A stretch of DNA of 64,000 nucleotides, taken from the NCBI GenBank assembly GCA_963556255.1, contig OY744604.1, positions 77,618,236-77,682,235 on the forward strand, in the 5' to 3' direction. The translations under genes and the position numbers were made by a program. The DNA comes from Allolobophora icterica (taxonomy: Eukaryota; Annelida; Clitellata; Crassiclitellata; Lumbricidae). The notes under the pieces were generated by a model that was not told the DNA's origin, made no database searches, and saw only the letters and a program-made list of their open reading frames with translations. Positions 52,206 through 62,291 of this stretch are shown here, piece by piece (position 1 is the first letter of the stretch; every line of letters begins with the position of its first letter).

Positions 52206-52800
52206 TATGTCAGACGTTTTTAGACAAAGGTTTTCAATTGTCACATAAGTAAAACTTAGGATGGCTTAAATTTGCACAGTCTTCATGCGACCAGCGTTGA
52301 CATGTTGTAAACTGCACCTAGTTCTCTTAGTATGACTCCTCACCCACACTACAAAATGTTTCTCTTCACCAACTTTTTGAACCTTTGGTTTCTTAGATTT
52401 TTTTATTTTGTTGGCTTTTAAGATGGCTCTGAAGCCCTGCCTTTGTTTTTCATTTGATTACTGTTCTGGAACCCTTTCCGTCCTTGACAAGAGTTGAGTT
52501 GTTTTTGTTTTCTTCTGTTCAACTTTCTCTTCAGACCATCTCCCGCGAACTCCCTGTGAGATCCGGGATGCCTGGTCGCTTTCGACGTCTCCTTTAAACT
52601 CGTATTCTGTTTTGATTTTGATTTTATTTTGGTCCACTTTTTTTAGTAAGGTTGATTTTGCTATGATGTTTTTGTGGTTGTAGTCTTTGTCACAACTTCC
52701 ATATTGAAACTGCCTGTAAAGAGTGTGTAAATTTGTAAAACAAAAATGAAATGAAACAAACTGCACTTGTAAAATCAGCTATAATTATCATGTATTATGA

Positions 52801-52892
52801 CCCGTGTAACATGGGCTGGCCCGTATTACACGGGCCATAATACATGAGTCTGTGATGAAATGTGTAATATGGGCTGACCCATATTACACATT
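52801..52892. repeat. Two adjacent hairpins with a shared core
   Basis: First hairpin 52801-52834 (CCGTGTAACATGGG / CCCGTATTACACGG, loop CTGG). Second hairpin 52859-52892 with perfect 15-bp arms (AATGTGTAATATGGG) and loop CTGA. Both centre on GGGCTG(G/A)CCC. Confidence 0.85.
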
Positions 52893-53329
52893 CCATCGCA
52901 GGCCCATATTAGAAACATGATATGCTTCGGGGAAATCGATTATAGCGTGACCGACGAATGTATTATAGACCCATCAAAGTTATGTTTTCATTTGATAAAG
53001 AAATTGTCTACCTCCTGAAACAACACGGCAAAGCATAGCTGAATCCTAAGCAACACAACAGCTGTTGAAGTTGAACCAATTTTATAAGCAATAATGTATC
53101 AAAATTTAAAATTGTTACCGTTCGTGCCAACGGCTCACATTCAAAACATAAAGTTGAAATTAGTCGACGGATCGTTTCGCACGGTAAGAGCTCTTCGAAG
53201 ACATGATAAGTGGGAAAAACAGCCGAGGCCCATATTACACGATGGCCCATAATACAAGCCTTTCCCCTATGTAGGGCCTACGCTATGGTTATATTATTAA
53301 AAAAATAATGCTAATCTTGCCGTTTGTAG

Positions 53330-53406
53330 CTGTGACTCCTCCAACAAGTGCTCAAGATATCAATCAATCAATCCGATTTATTAAAATACACGAACAATGC
53401 ATTTGA
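53330..53406 (+). pseudogene. Possible cytoplasmic exon of the Ig receptor, interrupted
   Basis: Acceptor CCGTTTGTAG ends at 53329. In the required phase the reading is AVTPPTSAQD, then it enters TCAATCAATCAATC, the tail of a minus-strand LINE/SINE, and stops at TGA 53404-53406. The first ten residues are plausible cytoplasmic sequence; the insertion would then truncate it or remove the donor. Another possible acceptor (TTTTTTTTGCAG, ending 53882) opens a frame GLDHVNSSVFKSLRRHE that stops at the edge of the foldback element at 53937. Neither exon is proven. Confidence 0.35.
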
Positions 53407-53640
53407 CAGGCAGATTTTTCAACATTTTTGTATTTAATGGGATGCCCCTAAGGGAGGAGTCCCGCTAGATGGGGCACCCCGAGTTCACTGGCAGAACGGA
53501 TGTCCAGTACATGAAGCATCAATGCTTATACTAAACTTAACTTGTAAAATAAATTTTAAACTATATCAAGATGTCAGTTCCAGGTAACTTAACTGGCAAA
53601 ATAAATTTTAAACTATATCAAGATGTCAGTTCCAAGTAAC
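53360..53640 (-). repeat. LINE/SINE 3' end with (TTGA)n tail; 52-bp tandem duplication
   Basis: Minus-strand end resembling 29141-29196. Within it a unit starting ACTTAACT and containing AAATAAATTTTAAACTATA is duplicated at about 53535-53586 and 53587-53638. Confidence 0.6.
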
Positions 53641-53683
53641 AGCGAATTATGTACACAGCAAGCTGAAAGATTTTGTACAGCCC

Positions 53684-53685
53684 AG

Positions 53686-53735
<50 letters not shown>
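53684..53735. repeat. (TA)n microsatellite
   Basis: TA repeat with a single CA interruption. Confidence 0.95.
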
Positions 53736-53737
<2 letters not shown>

Positions 53738-53936
53738 TGTTAGCACAATATAAAACAGCGTTTGACAATGATTATCCCTAGTTGTGGTTGTATTTGTGGT
53801 GAGTAATGACGGCAGATCAATTTGCGGAGGAAACAAGAGGAGGTGAATTTTTATAAATCAGTCGAAAATATTTTTTTTGCAGCTGCGGGTTTAGATCATG
53901 TAAACTCATCTGTATTTAAGAGTTTGCGACGACATG

Positions 53937-54710
53937 AGTAGAGTAAAAAGTAATGATACTGGGACATTCACGCCACCTCTCCTAGTACCGCTGTCCTAGT
54001 AGCGGTGGTGGCATGTAGGGTATGCGGACGTTTGGTCAAAGGACGGTTGGTCAACGGACGGTTGATCACGGACGATTGGTCAAAGGACGATTGGTCAAGC
54101 GGACTGTTCGTCAAGGGGACTGTTGATTAAGGGTCCTTTCGTCAAGAGGATGGTTGATCAAAATATCGGTCGGTTCGTCTGTCTATGGATAATTAGTAGT
54201 CGTCCATTTCAAAGAGTTATCGTATATCTGCGCCAGTGCAGTTGTTTGTACTGATAAGAGAACTGGCATATTTTAAAAGCGTCTCTAATATCGAAAATTT
54301 AAATTTTTTATCAACCGTCCTCTTGACGTAAGGACCCTTGATCAACAGTCCCCTTGACGAACAGTCCGCTTGACCAATCGTCCGTTGACCAATCGTCCGT
54401 GACCAATCGTCCGTTGACCAATCGTCCGTTGACCAAACGTCCTAGAACCGGCATGCATAGTGTACGTAGCCTATAATTTTTTATTGCGTGCATCTCTGGG
54501 ACTGAGGCTCTTGGCCATGGCCTATTTAATGGACAGACACACATAGACATAAATAAATGCATACATACACATACATACATACAGGTTAAGCCAATCAAAT
54601 AGGCTGTCCCAGAACCGTACACCACATAGCCTCCGCCCATGCACCTGCCACTACCGCTACTAGGACAGCGGTATTAGGAGAGGTCACGTGTCATTACTAT
54701 TTACTCTACT
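53937..54710. mobile_element. Foldback-type element, outer arms
   Basis: 774 bp. Inverted arms of about 75 bp (53937-54012 and 54637-54710) share AGTAGAGTAAA, AGTAATGA, ACCTCTCCTA, TACCGCTGTCCTAGTAGCGG. GACATG flanks both sides (53931-53936 and 54711-54716), a 6-bp target duplication. The middle holds a second inverted-repeat structure. Confidence 0.85.
54024..54449. mobile_element. Inner foldback with GGTCAACGGAC-type tandem arms
   Basis: The left arm (54024-54188) repeats variants of GGACG(A/G)TTGGTCAA about nine times; the right arm (54307-54449) carries the reverse complement (TTGACCAATCGTCC and variants), so the arms fold on each other. The roughly 120-bp spacer is AT-rich. No target duplication was identified, so it may be an internal part of the outer element. 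Confidence 0.8.
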
Positions 54711-54716
54711 GACATG

Positions 54717-55129
54717 TAACGTAATGTGGGATGCATGGCTTATAGCAGCATTATGCGCGGCTATTGGCCTCGCAAGAACTTGTACAGTCAATAAAAAGAG
54801 AAGCGCCTTTCCTTATGCCTCTGTCAGCATAGCTAGATCCTTGTGTAATTAAGATATGGCGCTGTTTTTTTTTCTATCTTTGAACGCTCACATAACGTGT
54901 CTGATTTTCTTGATAAGTGCCCATGATGAATTTCAATTGACCAAGAGGATTAATTTAAGTGAGAATCTTTTCATAGGATGAGTGTTAAACAACAATGAAA
55001 TTCAATTGCCAAAAGCCATTATTTATACATTTTAGAGCGCAATAGTTAAATACTTTTATTGTACCTTCATATACGAAGTAAGAATTTTCTCTAATGTAAG
55101 ATTTAATTCAGACAGTCCTTTAACAAAAC
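54717..55129. other. No gene recognised
   Basis: About 410 bases between two foldback elements, without coding or repeat signal. Confidence 0.5.
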
Positions 55130-55385
55130 AGGTGACCCGTCAAAAGAGCGCCCGACAAAAGAGCGCCGACAAAAGAGCGCCGACAAAAGAGCGCCGACAA
55201 AAGAGCGCCGGCATAAGAGCGCCGGCGAAAACTTTATATCGAGGTTCAATACCGAAACTTGTATTAGCATTCAACGTTGAGGGACAGCTAAGAGATTTTC
55301 AAATCACTTAGACATTAATCAATGATTGTTACCAATTTCGTTATATCAACTGGTATGGGAAATAAACAAGTATTTTATTTAATTT

Positions 55386-55871
55386 TGTGAACTGAGTTTT
55401 GTGTACAGTCTTGCAGTGCGAGATATTAGCGTATATATTTAGTGCGCTTACTTTAGTTTCACGTGTATATGTATATATGATAGATGTATAACGTTTAGTT
55501 GTACTTAGTGACACGCGTGGCCGGCCGATCTCGGCAGGGGCGCGCTAGGCCTATATGTATATTATTAGAGTTCGCTTATGCGCACAGAAGACAGGTGTGT
55601 CAAGAGGCGCGAAGAATTATGCTGACTAGAGAAGTTTGAATTCGAAGGTGTTCGCTGTAGTAGTGTGGCTGACTAGTTGAGTTGTAATCGAATTGAGTTC
55701 TGTCTGTTTGTTTCTTATTAAACTAAAGGATATTAAACTGTGTTGCTGATTAGTTCAGGTTATACTTATACGTAGAATTAGTGTTCAAAAGGTGAACGTT
55801 AAATAGGCGTTAAGTACGAAGAGAACAAGGATTTAATCAGAAGGATTGTCAACGGAAGGATTGGGTTGACA
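55386..55871 (+). repeat. 5' LTR of the Gmr1-like element
   Basis: 486 bp, TGTGAACTGAG to GGGTTGACA. Identical to 61806-62291. It should hold the promoter; TA-rich GTATATGTATATATGAT at about 55465-55481 is a possible TATA region and TTATTAAACT near 55716 a possible polyadenylation signal. Confidence 0.97.
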
Positions 55872-55875
55872 TCTT

Positions 55876-55893
55876 TGGTGGCAGCGGTGGGAT
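55876..55893 (+). promoter_or_regulatory. Primer-binding site
   Basis: TGGTGGCAGCGGTGGGAT four bases after the 5' LTR. It begins TGG as expected for pairing with a tRNA CCA end. The tRNA was not identified. Confidence 0.75.
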
Positions 55894-56017
55894 AAAAACT
55901 CACGGTGGAACAGCGTCGGTGTGGATAAAAACTCACGGTGGAACAGCGTCGGTGTGGATAAATACTCACGGTGGATAAATACTCACGGTGGATATAAACT
56001 CACGGTGGATTAAAATT
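55891..56017 (+). repeat. Leader tandem repeat, GATAAA(A/T)ACTCACGGTG
   Basis: About five imperfect units of GATAAAAACTCACGGTG, two of them extended by GAACAGCGTCGGTGTG. Starts at the primer-binding site and lies in the 5' leader before gag. A second short repeat (CTACGACGGTGTTAGAAGAAT, about 21 bp, two copies) follows at 56032-56074. Confidence 0.85.
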
Positions 56018-56257
56018 CATGTTATCACCTCCTACGACGGTGTTAGAAGAATCTACGACGGTGTTAGAAGAATCTACGCGTTGTTTGCTGTGTGACGTGT
56101 CTACGATATCAACGACGGTGGAACACGAGAAACGGTATAAAAATTTCGTTGTTTTCCACGAACAAATATAAAAGAAATCCCGTTTGTTTATCGATTCACA
56201 CAACAAGAAAAACCGTGACTTCTTTGAAAAGAGAAATCACCAAAGTAAACAAGTAAG

Positions 56258-59200
56258 ATGGAGAAACTAAGTGCTGAAAGACAAGCAGATATTAAGAAGA
56301 TGTCTACGGAAAGGCTAAAACAGCGTTTGTTGAAAGCCGGTTTTAAAGAAGAACAATTAGAAGGTATGTCACGTGGTGACATGATACAGGAACTCGCTGA
56401 AGTGTGGGTGAAAGAAGAAGTCGAAGAAGAAGGTGCCGTTGGCGGTGCCGTAGAAAAGGCTATTGAAAAACCACCTGCGCCTATGTCTATGGAGATGTTG
56501 ATGCAGTGGATGATGATGAAAGAAGATAGAGAGGAGAAACGCAGACAAGAAGAGAAAGATAGAGAGGAGAAACGTAGACAAGAAGAGAAAGAAAGAGAAG
56601 ATAAACGGAGACAAGAAGAGAAAGAAAGAGAGGATAGACGAAGACAGGAAGAGAAAGAGCTGAGACAAGAAGCAGAACGTGTAAGACAAGACGAATTGCG
56701 CTTGCAGAGAGAGAAAGAAGGGAAAGCGGAACTTGCAAGGCAAGAGGAATTGCGTCTGCAAAGAGAGAGAGAAGATAAAGCAGAACAAGTGCGTAAGGCA
56801 GAACTTGAATTGCAAAAGAATCAGTTTGAGATTCAGTTAGAACAGTTGAAAAGAGATAGGGAAGATGCTGAAAGAAGAAGATTGGAGCAGATGATTGAAT
56901 TTGAAAAAGCTAGAAAAAGTGATGAAGAGGTTCGTCAGCAACAGATTGAAGCAAAGAGAATGCGTGAAGAAGAAAAAGAAAAAGCGCGAACGTTAGAGTT
57001 AGAACGCGCAGAACAGATCAGACAAGAAGAACTCAAATTTCAGAAAGAAAGTTTGGAAAAGGCAGAGGCAGAAAGACAAGAACGTCTGAAACTGGAGAAA
57101 TCAAAATTGACATTGAAAGAAACACAAATGAGAGAAGAACGGGAAGCAGAAAGAAGGAAACAGCAAGAAAGTGAAACTTTGGTGTCAAAAATTAAGAAAA
57201 TAGGTGATGCAATGAAACATGTATTGCCTCAAATGCCAACTGATATGATGGAGGTGCCATTATATTTTGAAACAGTCGAGAACGCATTTCGTAGTTTTGC
57301 TGTGGAAAAGCCGTTTTGGGTTAAATTATTACTACCATTGATGACGCCGAAAGCTCGAACCGTTCTGAATAGATTGTCATACGATGATCTAGACAATTAT
57401 GATAGAGTCAAGCAGCACTTATTAAAAGAATTTAAATTGACCTCGAGAGAATACAGAGCCAGATTTGTGGATGCTAAGAAGACGACAGAAGAGACTTATA
57501 CGATGTTTACGGCAAGACTGAAGAACTTGCTAAACTATTACGTGAGAAGTCGAAACGTGAACAGAGAGTATGATACGCTCTTTGATTTGCTGGTAGCGGA
57601 TAAGCTAAAAGAATGTTTACCGCCAGGTCCACTACAGTTTGTATTGTCGAAGGAAGGAACTGACTGTCTCCAAGCTAGTGCAGTGGCAGACCTAGCAGAC
57701 ATTCATGTAAACAATCGAATTGGGTTTGCATTTCCAAATATAAACAGTTATCCTTCTCAACGTTCCGTAAACCAAAGCCAGAGTGGAAAGTGGAAAAGTA
57801 ATCCAGAAACAGGGAGTCAGTTCAAAGGTAAAGAAGTCAAGGCTAATGTCCCTGTACCCAATGAGACCAGAGAAGTGACGTTTGGTCGTCAGGGATTTAA
57901 CAAATCGTCAGCGCCGTTTGCCAAGAGGGAAGGCAACACATCGTTTACGCAGTATAAAAGAAATGAAGGAAATGAACAACGAGGCATGGTTGTGAAGCGT
58001 TGTCACAATTGTGGTTCAGACAAACATTTGGTTAAATTTTGTCCAGTTCCAGTGGCAGCAGCTAGTTCTAGCAGAAATCAAGAACACACAAGGGTGAATT
58101 TGATTCAAGTGGTTAGTGATACAGGTAATCAAACCACGGGTCAAGAAAACCAAGAGACTGAAGTAAAGTCAGTAATGAAATGTGGTATTCAAAAAGCAAT
58201 TCTATTGGATGCTGAAATTCAGAGAGAGGTCATAGGAAAAGATGACAGTCGAATATTGAAGAAATCGTTCTTGCAATATGTCGAGGTTGAAATTCGTGCA
58301 GTAGACGGTAAAGAGCCAGTGAAAGTCAAAGCACTGAGCGACTCGGGAGCAGAAATTCCGGTGATTAGTGAAGAATTACTGGAAGGCATGAAGGTGGAAC
58401 AAATTGGAAAAGTGAATTTGCAATGTGTGGCAGGAGATGCCATTCCTGCGAAGTTAGTGAAAGTCGATGTTAGACTGTGTGGTAGTGACGTGGAAGAAGA
58501 GGGATTTCCGCGTAAAACCCAGTGTTCACTTACACCTTATGTCACTTTGATGTGTGCTAGTATTGCAAAGATGGGCAGTACAGAAAGATTCTTGTTGCAT
58601 CCAGAGATAATTGCCGAATTAAAAGCCGTACCACAGATGAAAGTTAAAACGATACAAGGAGATGTGAGTGTACGAGCAAATGTAATGACGAGAGCGCAGA
58701 GTCGGAAACAGGAAATGGTAGATGTTGATGAGAAGAGTGAAACTGAAAGTTCAAGTGATGAGGAAAACGAAAGTAATGAGCAACGAAGCTTATCGCGAGA
58801 TGGTGTAATAGCAGAGATGAACGAGCAAGAGATGGCTGCATGCGAGAATGGCACATTAAATGAAACTGAAGAAGACGATGAATGTGATGTGGGAATAGGA
58901 GACTTGTATAGAGATGAAGAAATGGACGAAGAACAAAAGGTGCAGATTGCCGATTCGAAGAAGTTCGAAGAGCAACAGAGAAAGGATGAATCGTTGAAGC
59001 CGTGGTGGAAGTTAGCACAAGAGAAAGAATCTGAATTCTGTGTGATCAACGGTTTATTGCATAAGAAATATCAGATATTAGACCAGACGATATATCAACT
59101 AGTGTTACCAAAAGACAGACGAATAAAAGTGATGGAATTGGCGCATGAATCGGTATTTGGAGGACATCTAGGAGAAGAGAAAACAAGAGAACGAATAAAA

Positions 59201-61687
59201 TTATCTTTTGTATGGCCAAAGATGAGAAGAGACATTGTGAAATTTTGTAAGTCTTGCGAGAAGTGTCAACTAAAGGCAAGGAGTCTGGTGATGGATAGAG
59301 TACCTATCACTCCGGTCTCAAGAGAAGAGGTCGCCTTCAAGAGAATGACGATGGACCTCGTTGGCCCGATCGATCCAGTATCTGCTGCAGGTCACAAGTA
59401 TTGTTTATGCATTGTGGACTCGTGCACCAGATGGCCTACAATCTTTTTATTGAAATCGCTGACAGCGAAGGCTGTGTGTGAAGCGTTGATGGAACTATTC
59501 ATGAACGTTGGTGTGCCGTCCGTGATTACAAGTGACCAAGGAACGAACTTCACAGCCAGTTTGACAAGAGAATTTCTCGATTTAATGGGCTGTAGTCCAC
59601 GATTCGACACACCAGGACACCCAGAGGCTGCTGGATTAGTAGAAAGATGGAATCAGACATTTAAAAAGATGATCCATCATGTGATAATAGACAACCCGAG
59701 GAAATGGCACAAGATAATTCCTTTCACAGTGTGGGCATTACGAGAAGTGCCGAATGCAACTACTGGAGTATCACCATATATGCTTGTCTATGGAAAAATT
59801 CCGAGAGGACCATTGGCAATATTAAAAGAGAGTTGGACTAGAGAAATAAACTTACCACCTCATGTTGGAGTTAAACCAGAAAAGTATTTGAAAGAACTCA
59901 AAGAAAATATGGAGAAAGCATTATTGTTTGCAGAATCCTACTCTCGAGAAAAGCAATTACAATACACGAATCAGTATAGCAAGAGAGCAAAGCACAAAGA
60001 ATTTGAAGCTGGTGAGAAAGTCATAGTTTTGTATCCAACGTCAACAAACAAACTTATTTCTCGATGGCATGGTCCATGTACGATCATACATCGAAGATCA
60101 AAGTACTCTTATTTAGTCGATATGGGTGAAAATGGTCGAAAAATAATTCACGCCAACAAGATCAGAAAATATGTTACTCGAGCATTAAGTTGTGGTCTAA
60201 TCGTTGAAGAAGATGAAGATTTTGGTTCAGTGGTTGAATTACCAATGAGGAACGAGGTTCAAGATGACAAGAATTCACTTAACCTCGATCCTGAACAAAT
60301 TAGCCATTTAACAGTAACTCAGCAAGAACAGTTGTTGAAAGTCTTGAACAAATACTGTGACAGATTTTCAGAAAAACCTGGATTATGTACATTGGTCGAA
60401 CACGAAATTGAACTAAAACCAGGATTTCGTGAAAAGGAATTTGCAGCATACCGAATTCCTTTGATTTATCGAGCAGAAGTGGAACGTCAGATCAAAGAAA
60501 TGTTAAAAACAAACATTATCAAACCATCATCGAGCAGAATGGCAAGCCCTTTGGTTATTGTTAAAAAGAAAGACGGATCTTTAAGACTTGCCTGTGACTA
60601 CAGATACATTAACTCATTCACAGTGGATTGTAAATATCCGATGCCGATTGTCAGAGACGTTTTGAACAAAGTTGGAAAGTCTAATGTGATTTCCATTTTG
60701 GACTGTCGAAGTGCTTATTGGACTTGTCCTGTAAAACAATCTGATCAATGGAAGACAGCTTTTGTAACACATAATGGACTGTATGAATTTACTCGTGTTC
60801 CTTTTGGAATGATAAATTCAGGCCGAACTTTTGTTAAGGCGATAAATTTAGTTTTACAGCCTATAAGTGACTTTGCAGAACCGTATGTTGATGACATTGC
60901 TGTGCATTCTGACAGTTGGAAAGTTCACTTGCAGCATCTAGATGCATTTTTGATGCAAATGAGATTGCATAACGTTACTTTGAATTTGAAAAAATGCATA
61001 CTTGGTAAGAGTGAGGTAAGGTTTATCGGTCATGTGGTTGGGTCTGGTAAGATAAAGATGAATCCAGACAGAATTGAAAGTTTGACTAATTTGAAGATCC
61101 CAGAAACTAAGAAGCAAGTTAAGCAACTGCTTGGATTTTTTAATTATTACAGACAGTTTATTAAGGACTTTGCACAGATTGCGAAACCTTTATCTGATTT
61201 AACTAGTAAACGTGTTTCTGATAAGATTGATTGGACTGTTGAACATCAGCAAGCATTTGATTTACTTAAAGAGGCTGTGCGATCCAAAGTAGTGTTATAT
61301 GTTTTTGAAGTGGGAAAACCATTCAATTTGTACTGCGATAGTAGTGACTTTGCAGTCGGTGCTGTTTTAACACAGATGGACGACAAGGGAATAGAACGCC
61401 CTGTGTCATTTATCAGTCAGAAATTAACTGATACCCAGAAGAGATGGGCTACTGTGGAAAAGGAAGCCTATGCTATTGTTTGGGCTCTAAACAAGTTAAA
61501 AGAAATTATAATTGGATCAAAAATTTTCATTTTTACTGATCACAATCCTCTTACATATTTGACTGAGTCAATGTCTAAGTCTGCTAAACTTGTGCGTTGG
61601 GCGTTAGCCTTACAAACTTTTGATGTTGAGGTGAAGTACAAGAAGGGCAGATTGAATGTTATTGCTGATTGTTTGTCAAGGTTATAA
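56258..61687 (+). CDS. Gag-Pol polyprotein of the Gmr1-like retrotransposon
   Basis: 1809 codons, no internal stop. Residues 1-50: SAP-like helix pair (STERLKQRLLKAGF, MSRGDMIQEL). 85-310: long Arg/Glu/Lys coiled coil. About 320-480: Gag capsid region. CX2CX4HX4C zinc knuckle 582-595. Protease with DSG at 695-697. About 860-920 acidic linker. Integrase: zinc site H963, H970, C1000, C1003 and catalytic D1033, D1093, E1129 (D-35-E), with a C-terminal domain to about 1300. Reverse transcriptase about 1390-1570 with YVDD at 1543-1546. RNase H about 1680-1805 (YCDSSD, FTDHNPLTYL). Integrase lies before reverse transcriptase, unlike ordinary Ty3/gypsy and like Ty1/copia. The ATG at 56258 is the first in frame after the leader. 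Gag and Pol are in one frame, so no frameshift is needed. Confidence 0.97.
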   Translation: MEKLSAERQADIKKMSTERLKQRLLKAGFKEEQLEGMSRGDMIQELAEVWVKEEVEEEGAVGGAVEKAIEKPPAPMSMEMLMQWMMMKEDREEKRRQEEKDREEKRRQEEKEREDKRRQEEKEREDRRRQEEKELRQEAERVRQDELRLQREKEGKAELARQEELRLQREREDKAEQVRKAELELQKNQFEIQLEQLKRDREDAERRRLEQMIEFEKARKSDEEVRQQQIEAKRMREEEKEKARTLELERAEQIRQEELKFQKESLEKAEAERQERLKLEKSKLTLKETQMREEREAERRKQQESETLVSKIKKIGDAMKHVLPQMPTDMMEVPLYFETVENAFRSFAVEKPFWVKLLLPLMTPKARTVLNRLSYDDLDNYDRVKQHLLKEFKLTSREYRARFVDAKKTTEETYTMFTARLKNLLNYYVRSRNVNREYDTLFDLLVADKLKECLPPGPLQFVLSKEGTDCLQASAVADLADIHVNNRIGFAFPNINSYPSQRSVNQSQSGKWKSNPETGSQFKGKEVKANVPVPNETREVTFGRQGFNKSSAPFAKREGNTSFTQYKRNEGNEQRGMVVKRCHNCGSDKHLVKFCPVPVAAASSSRNQEHTRVNLIQVVSDTGNQTTGQENQETEVKSVMKCGIQKAILLDAEIQREVIGKDDSRILKKSFLQYVEVEIRAVDGKEPVKVKALSDSGAEIPVISEELLEGMKVEQIGKVNLQCVAGDAIPAKLVKVDVRLCGSDVEEEGFPRKTQCSLTPYVTLMCASIAKMGSTERFLLHPEIIAELKAVPQMKVKTIQGDVSVRANVMTRAQSRKQEMVDVDEKSETESSSDEENESNEQRSLSRDGVIAEMNEQEMAACENGTLNETEEDDECDVGIGDLYRDEEMDEEQKVQIADSKKFEEQQRKDESLKPWWKLAQEKESEFCVINGLLHKKYQILDQTIYQLVLPKDRRIKVMELAHESVFGGHLGEEKTRERIKLSFVWPKMRRDIVKFCKSCEKCQLKARSLVMDRVPITPVSREEVAFKRMTMDLVGPIDPVSAAGHKYCLCIVDSCTRWPTIFLLKSLTAKAVCEALMELFMNVGVPSVITSDQGTNFTASLTREFLDLMGCSPRFDTPGHPEAAGLVERWNQTFKKMIHHVIIDNPRKWHKIIPFTVWALREVPNATTGVSPYMLVYGKIPRGPLAILKESWTREINLPPHVGVKPEKYLKELKENMEKALLFAESYSREKQLQYTNQYSKRAKHKEFEAGEKVIVLYPTSTNKLISRWHGPCTIIHRRSKYSYLVDMGENGRKIIHANKIRKYVTRALSCGLIVEEDEDFGSVVELPMRNEVQDDKNSLNLDPEQISHLTVTQQEQLLKVLNKYCDRFSEKPGLCTLVEHEIELKPGFREKEFAAYRIPLIYRAEVERQIKEMLKTNIIKPSSSRMASPLVIVKKKDGSLRLACDYRYINSFTVDCKYPMPIVRDVLNKVGKSNVISILDCRSAYWTCPVKQSDQWKTAFVTHNGLYEFTRVPFGMINSGRTFVKAINLVLQPISDFAEPYVDDIAVHSDSWKVHLQHLDAFLMQMRLHNVTLNLKKCILGKSEVRFIGHVVGSGKIKMNPDRIESLTNLKIPETKKQVKQLLGFFNYYRQFIKDFAQIAKPLSDLTSKRVSDKIDWTVEHQQAFDLLKEAVRSKVVLYVFEVGKPFNLYCDSSDFAVGAVLTQMDDKGIERPVSFISQKLTDTQKRWATVEKEAYAIVWALNKLKEIIIGSKIFIFTDHNPLTYLTESMSKSAKLVRWALALQTFDVEVKYKKGRLNVIADCLSRL

Positions 61688-61787
61688 GTAATCGTAAGAC
61701 TGTTCATTAATTAGTTAGATATATATATATATGTTTCATGTATTTTGGTAATTTCGCAAATTTTGAAATTTAATTTGCTCAATTCCA

Positions 61788-61803
61788 GAAAAAGGAAGGA
61801 GGT
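61788..61803 (+). promoter_or_regulatory. Polypurine tract
   Basis: AGAAAAAGGAAGGAGG, followed by TAA and the 3' LTR start. Expected position for the plus-strand DNA primer. Confidence 0.85.
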
Positions 61804-61805
61804 AA

Positions 61806-62291
61806 TGTGAACTGAGTTTTGTGTACAGTCTTGCAGTGCGAGATATTAGCGTATATATTTAGTGCGCTTACTTTAGTTTCACGTGTATATGTATATATGA
61901 TAGATGTATAACGTTTAGTTGTACTTAGTGACACGCGTGGCCGGCCGATCTCGGCAGGGGCGCGCTAGGCCTATATGTATATTATTAGAGTTCGCTTATG
62001 CGCACAGAAGACAGGTGTGTCAAGAGGCGCGAAGAATTATGCTGACTAGAGAAGTTTGAATTCGAAGGTGTTCGCTGTAGTAGTGTGGCTGACTAGTTGA
62101 GTTGTAATCGAATTGAGTTCTGTCTGTTTGTTTCTTATTAAACTAAAGGATATTAAACTGTGTTGCTGATTAGTTCAGGTTATACTTATACGTAGAATTA
62201 GTGTTCAAAAGGTGAACGTTAAATAGGCGTTAAGTACGAAGAGAACAAGGATTTAATCAGAAGGATTGTCAACGGAAGGATTGGGTTGACA
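61806..62291 (+). repeat. 3' LTR of the Gmr1-like element
   Basis: 486 bp, identical to the 5' LTR, followed by the target duplication AATTT. Confidence 0.97.

Larger units (their letters stand above)
51316..53267. mobile_element. Pogo-like (TA-target) element, non-coding, intronic
   Basis: 1952 bp. Ends GGGGAAAG(A/G)CTTG(C/T)ATTAT are inverted and flanked by TA (51314-51315 and 53268-53269). Contains a nested L2 fragment and two strong hairpins near the right side. No transposase recognised. Confidence 0.75.
55386..62291 (+). mobile_element. Complete Gmr1-like Ty3/gypsy LTR retrotransposon
   Basis: 6906 bp with LTRs of 486 bp that are identical by direct line-by-line comparison, TG...CA ends, a 5-bp target duplication AATTT (55381-55385 and 62292-62296), primer-binding site, purine tract and one unbroken 1809-codon gag-pol frame. 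Domain order is Gag, protease, integrase, reverse transcriptase, RNase H, the Gmr1 order. All parts needed for retrotransposition appear present, so it is a candidate for recent or current activity. Confidence 0.96.

Noticed and set aside
56369..59049. Minus-strand open frames of 83-170 codons opposite the Gmr1-like gag-pol
   Set aside because: Shadows of the Glu/Lys/Arg-rich plus-strand coding sequence; they have biased Leu/Phe/Ser composition and no domains.
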